From assembly GCF_004118155.1 (NCBI RefSeq), contig NZ_SAIQ01000003.1:186001-250000 (forward strand): a stretch of 64,000 nucleotides of DNA, read 5' to 3'. The position numbers and the translations under genes were made by a program. The notes below the pieces were generated by a model. That model was not told where the DNA came from, made no database searches, and saw nothing but the letters and a program-made list of their open reading frames with translations. The DNA comes from Edaphocola flava. Its GTDB lineage: Bacteria; Bacteroidota; Bacteroidia; Chitinophagales; Chitinophagaceae. Positions 16,321 through 24,264 of the stretch are shown here, piece after piece (the first letter of the stretch is position 1; every line of letters starts with the position of its first letter).

Positions 16321-17462
16321 TGAATACTATAAACAACAAAAACAAAGCAGAAATAGTGATCATCGGAGGGGGCGTGGCCGGCTGTACAGCCGCCATCGCC
16401 CTCTCCGGGCACTATAATGTTGTGCTGATCGATAAGCTGGCGGCGCCCGTAGCGCGCGTTGGTGAATGTCTGCCACCCGCTGCCCGGCGCATCTTCAGGC
16501 GACTGGGACTACCCAACAACTGGGCACAGGATGGGGCAGGGCAGGTCTCCGCGATTAATAGTATGGGCATACAATCCTACTGGGGTAGTGATCGCGTGCA
16601 GATTGCCGATCACCTGCGCAATCCCGATGGTTTTGGCTGGCACCTGGACCGACAGGCCTTTGAAGTATATCTGCGCAAAACCGCCCTGGAACGGGGTGTA
16701 CAGGCCAGATGGCCTGCAAAACTGCATAGCGCACACTATGAGCAGCAGCGCTGGCATATTACTGCTGTAGATGATATGGCTGAAAACGGCAGAGAAGTGC
16801 ACCATATAGAAGCCAGACTGGTAATCGATGCCAGTGGCCGGTCATCACACTTTGCCCGTAAAGCCGATGTGGCGCGACAAATACAAGACAAACTGATTTC
16901 CTGCTGGGCCGTATTGCCCGATAAGGAAGACCATAAACTAAGCACTATTTCAGCAGCAGCCAATGGCTGGTGGTATAGTTCCGCCTTGCCCGGAAACAGG
17001 CGGGTACTGGCTTTCCAGACCGATGCCGACCTGGTCGACCGTGCCGCACTCCGCAGCACGAGCGGTTACCTGGACCTGGCACAGGACAATCCACAGATCA
17101 GCACCTTGCTGGAGCGTGTTGATGGCGCTATTGATTATAGAGGCACTGTAGCCGCCAATTCCAGCTGCCTGGAACAGTTTGCCGGACCACAATGGGTAGC
17201 CCTGGGCGATGCCGCCATGAGCTTCGATCCCTTATCCTCACAAGGCATGTACAATGCCATGGCAGGAGCCATGCAGCTGACCGAACTGATACAGCAGACC
17301 CAGGTACTGGCGGACAATAATTTTAAAAATCTGGACCTGTTCAATACCACCTATACCCAACAGATGAACAGCATCTGGCAGCAATACCTGCGGCACAAGG
17401 ATCTCTTTTACCGACAGGAGCGGAGGTGGTTGGGAGAGGTGTTTTGGAGGAGGAGGGGGTGA
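16320..17462 (+). CDS. LodB/GoxB-like FAD-dependent protein, CTQ cofactor maturation
   Basis: 380 residues. The start overlaps the oxidase stop (TAATG), which points to coupled translation. The N-terminal FAD motif GGGVAGCTAAIAL (about 16-28) is followed by the GECLPPAARRIFRRLGL segment typical of the flavin halogenase/LodB branch. Next come VIDASGRSSHFARK (about 169-182) and the FAD-binding ALGDAAMSFDPLSSQGMYNA motif (about 298-317). The halogenase WxWxIP motif was not seen. In known systems LodB or GoxB is needed to form the cysteine-tryptophylquinone in the partner oxidase, and the pairing here supports that role. The C-terminus (RWLGEVFWRRRG) is encoded by a purine-only-like tract next to the AT-rich island, so the last residues may be altered. 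Confidence 0.85.
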   Translation: MNTINNKNKAEIVIIGGGVAGCTAAIALSGHYNVVLIDKLAAPVARVGECLPPAARRIFRRLGLPNNWAQDGAGQVSAINSMGIQSYWGSDRVQIADHLRNPDGFGWHLDRQAFEVYLRKTALERGVQARWPAKLHSAHYEQQRWHITAVDDMAENGREVHHIEARLVIDASGRSSHFARKADVARQIQDKLISCWAVLPDKEDHKLSTISAAANGWWYSSALPGNRRVLAFQTDADLVDRAALRSTSGYLDLAQDNPQISTLLERVDGAIDYRGTVAANSSCLEQFAGPQWVALGDAAMSFDPLSSQGMYNAMAGAMQLTELIQQTQVLADNNFKNLDLFNTTYTQQMNSIWQQYLRHKDLFYRQERRWLGEVFWRRRG

Positions 17463-17517
17463 GGGAGAGTTATTCGATTTGGTAATAATGACTAATTTTA
17501 AGCTCAATATTTACTTT

Positions 17518-18123
17518 CTAAGGATTTTTAAAGACCTCGATCATTAATTCATGATCTACAGTTCCTTTAGTCGGGACATTATTGGGGCGGATAAATTTAT
17601 TATCCTTATGATCGTAGTATAATCCCATTATTCCGATCTTACACTGCAAGAAATCCTCAGCAATTATTTTACAAAGACTCAGTTTATTAGTTGTATTGTT
17701 ATTAATATAGCAATTATATCCCTGAGGGCTATAACAAACGATCATATTTCCTCCAGGGAAAAAAGCATTCATTTTTTTCCATTGATCTTTATTGATAGGA
17801 TTATTTATTTTTTTCGCTTGAAAGACTAAGGATTTATAAAAATCTTGGTCTGTTATTCTATCACGATAATGCAGTGTAATTATTCCGTCTGCACCAATTG
17901 TTTTCTCCATTGCATTTCTTCCTCTTCCTCTTACTTTATTATAATGAAAACGCCATTCGTAGTCCTTATTAGTATGCCATTGGGTTCTCATTTTACCAAA
18001 GAAATCTCCAGTTAATGTGTCTTCATCTTGATTTGCAAACTCCCAACCAGATTCTGCTGTTGGACATTGATTTAATATATGTGCTTTTAACTCATCGGAA
18101 ATGTAATATGGTATTGGTATCAT
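17518..18123 (-). CDS. Probable PD-(D/E)xK-type nuclease-like protein, third gene of the Gabija-like locus
   Basis: 201 residues, no signal peptide. Motifs fitting a restriction-endonuclease-like fold appear in order. An N-terminal acidic helix segment NQDEDTLTGDFFG is followed by AMEKTIGADGIITLHY (E73, D79), then SLVFQAKK (Q102-A-K104), the last a QxK variant of the (D/E)xK motif on a hydrophobic strand. The GADG...QAK layout is common in Mrr-like nucleases. It lies 67 nt downstream of the helicase gene, on the same strand and in the same AT-rich composition. It was therefore probably gained with that locus and may act as an extra effector or accessory. No named family was recognised; the call rests on motif order. 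Confidence 0.6.
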   Translation of the reverse strand: MIPIPYYISDELKAHILNQCPTAESGWEFANQDEDTLTGDFFGKMRTQWHTNKDYEWRFHYNKVRGRGRNAMEKTIGADGIITLHYRDRITDQDFYKSLVFQAKKINNPINKDQWKKMNAFFPGGNMIVCYSPQGYNCYINNNTTNKLSLCKIIAEDFLQCKIGIMGLYYDHKDNKFIRPNNVPTKGTVDHELMIEVFKNP

Positions 18124-18190
18124 TGTGTTTAATATTTATATTTCTTAGTTGTAGTAACAAATAAGCTACATTAAAAATTGGTTACTGTTA

Positions 18191-20173
18191 CTAAATAGGT
18201 ACTACATTAACATCTCCGAACCATTCTTTAGCCTTTGTTATAATTTGTGCATCTGGATTGTGAAAGAATACTGCTAAATTTTCTTTTGCACGCGTACAAC
18301 ACACGTAGAATATTTTTTGAGTCCTTGCTAGAACTCTTGGAAAAGATTCAAGTTTACTTTTCGTCTTTGATTTCCCATCTACAAGCTGTTGGTAAATGTT
18401 TTCTTGATCAAAGAGGTAACTAAAATTGTAATCATTCCAATTACCATTATCTAGGATAACTAAGACGTTATTAAACTCTGCTCCTTTAGTTTTGTGTTGC
18501 GTTGAAAATGGTGTTTGTCCTTCTAGATATTCATACAATTTTTGAAATTCACTAAACTTAACAGCCTTTACCCGATTATATAAGTACTCCTTATGCTCTT
18601 TAAAGGAAATTACCTTGTCATCAATCAAACAGATCTCCTTTTTACTAGCATCATTAATGACTTCTTCAATTGTTTTATCTCCAACATTCACAAGACTTTC
18701 GATATTTTCTTTTAAAGCTTTTTTGCTTGCAATGTTTATTATTCTAACTCGATAATCGGTTACCCTTAAAAACTCATTGTATTTTTTATTCTGATAGAGG
18801 GAAATGTTATTCTGAATTTTGAATAAATGCTTAATAAGATTATCTCTTTTGGAGCCTTTCTTTTTTTCATCATCTTCATCTTGTTTTTTATCATCAAGTA
18901 ATTGATCTTTGTCAACGTATATTTTGGAAAATTCAGTGTATTTTAATGATTTGGCATAAGCATATAATTCTGCATTATCATCGATAAAAGTCTGCATTGT
19001 ATTCGTTGGACTGACAGCGTTTAATTCTTTTCCGATTTTGTCCTGCTGTAAAGCTTCAATTACTTCTCCAAATGTATTTTCAGAAAAGTCTGTATCAACA
19101 TTATTATCCTTAATATACTTTTTAATCCTATCTCTATAGCCTAATATATGATCTTTATCATAAATATCCATCAAGCTTCTAAAACCCGCTTTGCCTGCTA
19201 TTAAATTATGAGTTAAGTTTAGTTCTTTTGTTTCTTTTGAATTTTTAAAATCCCAACTATAATTTTCTTCCAAAAACTTTTTAACTTTTTGAATATCTCC
19301 ATCAGCAGAATGTAGAAACAAAACAGTACCTGGCTTTATTGAACCTCCAATCATGTTTGGAGCATTTGGGTCAGTAGAAGGTTCTTGAGTTATACCATCG
19401 GTACGAAGTTTGTTTGCTAAATCAATAATAAGTTGAGGATTCCTTCTATTTTGTTTCTTTGGGATTTCATTTACTTTATCAAGATCACTTCCTTTATAAT
19501 CGTCTAAATTACCAATACCTTCTTCGTAAATTGATTGCATCGCATCCCCAAAAAAACCGATAATATTCTTTCGCTCACTTTTTTTAAAATGGGTAAGAAA
19601 TGTTTCTACAACAGCCTTGCTTGTATCCTGATACTCATCAATAAAAATGAATTTATATTTATCTTTTACAATACTGCTAAGCTTAGGATATTTTTCAAAA
19701 AGGTGATTGGCTACTATAATTAATTCATCGTGAGATATAATTCCTTCGCGTATTCTTACAAACTCTTTGTACTGTATTCCATCAGGTAAAACTGCATAGT
19801 AATTATCTGGAACGGGGTTGATTTCTTCAATAGAAATTCTTGTAACATCCTCATCATTCGCTAAGGAGATAAGTGCTTCTTTAAGCTCTTTTTGAAAGTT
19901 TTTAATACTATCCCACAAAAAATCGTGTATCGTAGATACGTTGAGATTTTTATGATTTACCCTTTCCTCAATTTCTTTAACTGCTGCATTGGTATATGTC
20001 ATACAAGCGACCTTAGCAGTTGGATTTTCAGCTATTGTCTGGCGAATTACATTTACCAAGGAATAGGTTTTCCCACTCCCTGCACCACCACTCAAAAGAA
20101 AATTCCTTCCTTCGTCAATTGATTTGAAAATTTCCTGTACTTCTGGTTCTAAATTTAATCTTCCTTCAACCAT
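18191..20173 (-). CDS. gajB-like: UvrD/Rep-like superfamily 1A helicase, GajB-like
   Basis: 660 residues. All main SF1A motifs are visible: Walker A GGAGSGKT (29-36), CMTYTNAAVKEIEERV (Ia), IFIDEYQDTS (Walker B, II), GFFGDAMQSIY (III), QNRRNPQ (IV), STQHKTKGAEFNNVLV (V) and FYVCCTRAKENLAVF (VI). It is longer than Bacillus GajB (about 494 residues). Extra low-complexity acidic/basic sequence (DDKKQDEDDEKKKGSK) sits in the middle insertion. The start overlaps the end of the upstream OLD-family gene by 19 nt. In Gabija, GajB senses DNA ends or nucleotide changes and activates GajA. The neighbouring OLD nuclease makes that role likely here. Confidence 0.85.
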   Translation of the reverse strand: MVEGRLNLEPEVQEIFKSIDEGRNFLLSGGAGSGKTYSLVNVIRQTIAENPTAKVACMTYTNAAVKEIEERVNHKNLNVSTIHDFLWDSIKNFQKELKEALISLANDEDVTRISIEEINPVPDNYYAVLPDGIQYKEFVRIREGIISHDELIIVANHLFEKYPKLSSIVKDKYKFIFIDEYQDTSKAVVETFLTHFKKSERKNIIGFFGDAMQSIYEEGIGNLDDYKGSDLDKVNEIPKKQNRRNPQLIIDLANKLRTDGITQEPSTDPNAPNMIGGSIKPGTVLFLHSADGDIQKVKKFLEENYSWDFKNSKETKELNLTHNLIAGKAGFRSLMDIYDKDHILGYRDRIKKYIKDNNVDTDFSENTFGEVIEALQQDKIGKELNAVSPTNTMQTFIDDNAELYAYAKSLKYTEFSKIYVDKDQLLDDKKQDEDDEKKKGSKRDNLIKHLFKIQNNISLYQNKKYNEFLRVTDYRVRIINIASKKALKENIESLVNVGDKTIEEVINDASKKEICLIDDKVISFKEHKEYLYNRVKAVKFSEFQKLYEYLEGQTPFSTQHKTKGAEFNNVLVILDNGNWNDYNFSYLFDQENIYQQLVDGKSKTKSKLESFPRVLARTQKIFYVCCTRAKENLAVFFHNPDAQIITKAKEWFGDVNVVPI

Positions 20174-22239
20174 AATAAACCATTTTTAATGTAAGCTGGG
20201 ATACTCCAGTTGCTGAATTCTTTATCACTATGATATAAGATATCCAATGCGAAATGGGTTTTCTTTTTAACGCAAGAACCTGCTAATATATAAGCATTAT
20301 TTGCACAATCATCAAATAACTTTCTATTTTGTAATCCTTGAAATTCATCTTTCTTATTGTTTACAAATGCCCGATTTACGTGGATAAAGGCATCCTCGAA
20401 ACTCCTTGCGTGATAATTGTCTTCTTCCTGTTGATAGCATAGGCAAATTATTGAACTCTCAATTTTTTTTGTTCGTTTTGCGATTGGTAAAATTTTTAAA
20501 TCCTCCCAAGAAGTGCCTGCTAGAAAATGTAGTAATGCGTTATTGCTCGTCTCGGCACCCAGTTTTACTTCACAGGCTTCAATAATTGGATTACCTTGCT
20601 TATCTTTATTGCCAATATCTCCAATGGAGTCAATGTCTGTAAGTATCAAAGTCTTAATACCTAAAAACTCAATGAATTTCTCGAAAATTTGAGAGTATGC
20701 CCCAACTTCTATAGTTGATATATTTTGAGATAGAAGCGGTAAAAATGCATCGGCTTTTCCTTCTGCTTCTAAACGTTTAGCTTCTTCTAAATCAACTTTT
20801 AGCATAAAAGTTGGTATCAAAATCCGTTCTGTATCTCCTTCAATAAGAATAGCCTTATCAGCGAAAAAGATTTCAGCTCTGCTAATTGTTAGGTACTGTT
20901 TTAAGAATTGATATTGTTTCTGGTCGGCATCATATTGCACTCTTAAGTCTTTCAGATTTTTGGCAGTTACACTATTCTTTACTATTATTTTCAAATATTT
21001 GATATCATCGAAATCACTATCTGCTACAATATGCGATGAATGTGTAGTAATTATATACTGCAATGGTCTTTCTATGCCATCATCTCTTTTAATCCCTTCC
21101 CCAAGCAGTTTTTTAATATTTTTTATAAAGACATACTGCATTTGGGGGTGGGTGTGCGCTTCGGGTTCTTCAATAATGAGTAAATTTATATCTGCTGGCT
21201 TTTTATCTTTTTCTTTTTTGAAGTCTTGTACTAAAATTTCAATCTCAAAAATCATACTTATTAGGTTCATATAACCTAAGCCATTGTAGTGCTCCGGTAA
21301 CTTATGATTATCGTGAGTGTATACTACTGTAGTATTTCCTTCAAGCAATTCTCTATGCTGTAAAGTTGAAATAATTTCTATATCTGTGTCATTTAACTTA
21401 ACACCGCCAAAATCCTGTACTTTTTTTATTACATCTTTAAATAATTTTTTGTAAATATCGCTTAATGTGCTGTCGGTTTCTGAAAGCTGATCTTTGAAAT
21501 CCTCTGTAGCCTGGGTTTTATCACTACTATCTTCTTTCTTTTTATAAAGGCTGGAAGTCTGTTTTGAGAGGGTGTTTTCCTTTTCCTTGTTGGTCACATC
21601 TCTTCTTGCACTTATGTATTTAAAGCCGATTATGTCTTTTAAATTAATATTTTCACGAACAAGGTCAATTGGTTTAGTTTCAGTAATCTTATTTGTGACA
21701 GTATCGTATTCAAAAGAGAATTTATGAATCTTAAAATAAGCTTCTAAGTTTTGCTTTAAAAAATCTTTCAGTTCTCTTGGTTTATATTCTTTCTTCTTAA
21801 TTTTTTTGGCATTTTCATTAGCGGTGAAGGCAGGATAGTCCGTTCTTATTCTTAAAAAATCACTATAACTAACAGTGTATTCAAAACCCAGAACAATGTT
21901 GTTATTTTCGGGGTCTAAATCCATCAATACTCTGCTTACATTAGACAAATCATCAGAATCATTATATTCAATATAAATTTTCAGTTTAACTCCTTTAGAT
22001 GGGAATTCATCAGGAACAGCAGCTGACTTAATTAAACCTTCTAAATCGTTTTTAAAATCGATATTAAAGTCCTCATAGGAAAATTTGCTTTTTTCATTTA
22101 TAAATTTATCAAGAACTGATAGAATAGAGGTTTTCCCCGTGTTATTTTTGCCAATAATAAGAGATAACTCATTTTCAAGGTCCATTGAAAATGTTTTCAA
22201 CAATCTAAAGTTTTCAACTTCTATTTTTTTTATCTTCAT
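20155..22239 (-). CDS. gajA-like: OLD-family ATPase/TOPRIM nuclease, GajA-like
   Basis: 694 residues. The N-terminal ABC-type ATPase has Walker A GKNNTGKT (30-37), a signature-like HYNGLGYMNLIS (318-329), Walker B LLIIEEPEAHTHP (about 353-365) and the switch His in TTHSSHI (398-404). The C-terminal TOPRIM nuclease has ILIEGDTERILIP (E467, D469, E471) and LILTDIDS (D535, D537), followed by NYHARSFEDAFIHVN near 608-621. This is the class 2 OLD layout of GajA (about 578 residues in Bacillus), here somewhat longer. It is the first gene of the minus-strand defence operon, with a 400-bp AT-rich leader and an overlapping helicase gene downstream. Predicted role: nicking or cleaving invading DNA when nucleotide levels fall. 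Confidence 0.88.
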   Translation of the reverse strand: MKIKKIEVENFRLLKTFSMDLENELSLIIGKNNTGKTSILSVLDKFINEKSKFSYEDFNIDFKNDLEGLIKSAAVPDEFPSKGVKLKIYIEYNDSDDLSNVSRVLMDLDPENNNIVLGFEYTVSYSDFLRIRTDYPAFTANENAKKIKKKEYKPRELKDFLKQNLEAYFKIHKFSFEYDTVTNKITETKPIDLVRENINLKDIIGFKYISARRDVTNKEKENTLSKQTSSLYKKKEDSSDKTQATEDFKDQLSETDSTLSDIYKKLFKDVIKKVQDFGGVKLNDTDIEIISTLQHRELLEGNTTVVYTHDNHKLPEHYNGLGYMNLISMIFEIEILVQDFKKEKDKKPADINLLIIEEPEAHTHPQMQYVFIKNIKKLLGEGIKRDDGIERPLQYIITTHSSHIVADSDFDDIKYLKIIVKNSVTAKNLKDLRVQYDADQKQYQFLKQYLTISRAEIFFADKAILIEGDTERILIPTFMLKVDLEEAKRLEAEGKADAFLPLLSQNISTIEVGAYSQIFEKFIEFLGIKTLILTDIDSIGDIGNKDKQGNPIIEACEVKLGAETSNNALLHFLAGTSWEDLKILPIAKRTKKIESSIICLCYQQEEDNYHARSFEDAFIHVNRAFVNNKKDEFQGLQNRKLFDDCANNAYILAGSCVKKKTHFALDILYHSDKEFSNWSIPAYIKNGLLWLKED

Positions 22240-22682
22240 AACAGCAATTTATGATAAGAAATTTAGGGTTTTGATTTATCACCTATGATATAATGTAAAT
22301 TATTTAGCAATTAAGGGAATAGCCATTTTTTCTTGTAAAATGCAAATTATTTTTTTTCTTCTAAGTGATATTATCCACGTTTTTTTAACCGTAAAAATAC
22401 GGTACTCTAAATTTTATGACATAAAATTTGATTGCACATCCTTTTAATTGTTTTTTATTGGATTAAATTTTTTGTCCTATAATTTATATTATGTTAAGTA
22501 ATGAATTATAAAACACCCTTACACTCATTTTAAGACAATAATCTTCCTTATTATCCTACAGCAATTCAACCCCAAACCTCGAACTACATCTCAGCTGTTT
22601 CTATAAGCCCCCTGCCTACTGTTTTCGATTTTACTGTTTCATTATGATATTAAACTCACCTTTTGTTGTATTATTGTATGGT
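22240..22682. other. Very AT-rich region upstream of the Gabija-like operon
   Basis: About 440 bp with runs of T and A and no coding frame of note. It is the shared upstream region of the minus-strand defence operon and the divergent small plus-strand gene, so it should contain both promoters. I could not place a convincing Bacteroidota promoter box, and no inverted-repeat operator stood out. Its composition matches the island rather than the flanking core genes. Confidence 0.5.
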
Positions 22683-23033
22683 ATGAAGTCTGTATTCTTT
22701 TCCTTATTCCTGCTATGCAGCACTACGGTGTTGTATGCGCAGAAGCCTGCGCTGAAGTCTGCTGTGGTGACTACTGGTGTTTCTGCGCTGATTGAATCTA
22801 ATGAGCTTTGGGTGTATATACACGAGGAGCCTGAAGATGCTTTTGTGGTGGTAGATTCTTTCAAAGCTGATGCGGAGCTGGTAAAACTGCTGCGACAAGG
22901 TCGTGTACCTAAGAAACCGATTGATACGGTTACGCTGCAGGTCAAACAGAAATATCCTAAGGCGGAAGGGATTATTATCCGGGAGCGCAAGCTGGAAGGT
23001 GATGAGCAGGTGATGGTATTTATGTTTAAATAA
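22683..23033 (+). CDS. Small exported protein of unknown function
   Basis: The ATG at 22683 gives a 116-residue precursor with a good signal peptide (MKSVFFSLFLLCSTTVLYAQ). The in-frame ATG at 22644 would add 13 residues and bury the signal. The mature part is about 95 residues, mixed alpha/beta (LWVYIHEEPEDAFVVVDSF, then ELVKLLRQGRVPKKPIDTV, then EGIIIRERKLEGDEQVMVFMFK). No family was recognised. It lies between the defence island and a repeat-rich region and faces the dioxygenase gene. Confidence 0.6.
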   Translation: MKSVFFSLFLLCSTTVLYAQKPALKSAVVTTGVSALIESNELWVYIHEEPEDAFVVVDSFKADAELVKLLRQGRVPKKPIDTVTLQVKQKYPKAEGIIIRERKLEGDEQVMVFMFK

Positions 23034-23131
23034 GCTACTTAACATAATATAAGAGGTTCTCCATTTAGCAACATTTTAAATTCATTTCCTGGTCTGATTG
23101 CTGCCTTTTGCTTTTATTGTCATTAAATGAG

Positions 23132-23566
23132 GAGATTTCTCGACGTCGCTACGCTGTGCTCGAAATGACGAGAAGCATAAAGACTGTTGTGCGTGAAAAA
23201 GATAGTTTCGTAACGCGATTTCTAATACCCTTTGAGCGATCTGTACGGTATGGATCGCTTTCTTGTTTTCATCACAGCGATAGGCATTTTGGAGTGGAGA
23301 TGCGATCGTTGAGCATTGAAAGTATCAACCGTTAAGCTCAGACGATCAAAGCACGCAACGGTACAAAATGGCGGTGCATTGCAATCGCCTTGATGAAAAC
23401 AAAGGCATTTTTGGTCCTTTTGTTGCCGGACAAAAGGACGGACATTGAGATTTCTCAGCCCCGGCTACGCTGTGCTCGAAATGACGAGAAGCATAAAGTC
23501 TGTTTCTAATACCCTTTGAGCGATCTGTACTGTACGGATCGCTTTCTTGTTTTAATCACGGCGATA
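23132..23566. repeat. Imperfect direct duplication of a 120-150 bp unit flanking repeat copy B
   Basis: Unit 1 begins gagatttctc at 23132 and unit 2 begins gagatttctc at 23447. Both continue with ctacgctgtgctcgaaatga, then agaagcataaag, then ttctaataccctttgagcga, then tgtac...ggatcgctttcttg, and end near a cgcgat or ggcgatag-like stretch (about 23282 and 23566). Unit 1 has about 30 extra bases (23186-23217). Copy B of the multi-hairpin element sits between and overlaps unit 1. No protein-coding frame is credible here. Confidence 0.75.
23231..23443 (-). repeat. Dispersed multi-hairpin intergenic repeat, copy B (inverted)
   Basis: Reverse complement of the core of copy A. From right to left it holds the tccttttg/caaaagga-type hairpin (about 23412-23440), the gttttcatcaaggcgattgc arm (about 23381-23400), ccattttgtaccgttgc, the tgatcgtctgagcttaacg centre, the gtgatgaaaac arm and the gcgatc...gatcgc palindrome. 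The tail module of copy A is absent. A fragment repeating only the outer palindrome and one arm lies at 23517-23567. It is located between convergent genes. Confidence 0.85.
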
Positions 23567-23603
23567 GTACCCTTCAAGTACCTCAGGGTATGATATCGGA
23601 TAC

Positions 23604-23652
23604 AAAAAAATATGCCACAGGAACGTTTTACGGCTCTGCAGCATATTTTTTT
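23604..23652 (-). terminator. Terminator of the 3-hydroxyanthranilate dioxygenase gene
   Basis: The outer arms aaaaaaatatgc (23604-23615) and gcatattttttt (23641-23652) pair perfectly, with a weaker inner stem cacag/ctctg. It lies about 20 nt past the minus-strand stop at 23672. Confidence 0.75.
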
Positions 23653-23671
23653 CGAGGCAATATTTTATTGA

Positions 23672-24199
23672 TTATGCCAGTTTCTGTGGCGGCTCCATAA
23701 TGGTGCCACATTCGGTGCAGGTACGTTTTGCTTCGTCTGCATAAAAGGCATTCATCACCGGCGGTAACTGCGTTACGATATCGGCTACCGGCAGAAATTC
23801 TTCGTATAATTTATGAGAACAGTTCTCACAATACCAGGCAAAAGAATCGAGCATAGTATCGGGGCGAACGCGTTCGATCACCAGGCCTACTGTATTGGGT
23901 CCGCGCTGCGGTGAGTGTGGTACACGTGCCGGCAACAGGAACATATCCCCTTCCTTGATTTCAATAGGTACGATCTTTCCGTCTTCAATGATGCGCACCA
24001 CTACATCGCCTTCCAGCTGATAAAACAGCTCTTCTGTTTCGTTGTAGTGAAAGTCTTTACGGCTGTTGGGGCCGCCTACGACCATTACGATAAAATCATC
24101 TACTTGCTTGTACACTTGCTGATTACCTACCGGTGGTTTCAGCAGGTGACGGTGTTCATCGATCCATTTGTTCAGGTTAAAGGGACGCTGTATAGCCAT
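23672..24199 (-). CDS. nbaC: 3-hydroxyanthranilate 3,4-dioxygenase
   Basis: 175 residues, the normal length of the bacterial enzyme. A cupin fold has iron ligands H51, E57 and H95 (DFHYNETEELFY and VPHSPQRG), the same numbering I recall for the Cupriavidus enzyme, plus substrate-side R47 and R99. The C-terminal rubredoxin-like site has CENC (C124, C127) and CTEC (C161, C164). It opens the ring of 3-hydroxyanthranilate to aminocarboxymuconate semialdehyde, a step of the kynurenine pathway leading to tryptophan breakdown or NAD via quinolinate. No other kynurenine gene is visible in this window. It has a separate terminator, so it is probably monocistronic or the last gene of a unit. Confidence 0.95.
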   Translation of the reverse strand: MAIQRPFNLNKWIDEHRHLLKPPVGNQQVYKQVDDFIVMVVGGPNSRKDFHYNETEELFYQLEGDVVVRIIEDGKIVPIEIKEGDMFLLPARVPHSPQRGPNTVGLVIERVRPDTMLDSFAWYCENCSHKLYEEFLPVADIVTQLPPVMNAFYADEAKRTCTECGTIMEPPQKLA

Positions 24200-24264
24200 A
24201 ATATCTTTAGGTATGCTTTATGAATATTGAATGCTTAAAGGTAATGCTTTTTTTATATTTCCGT

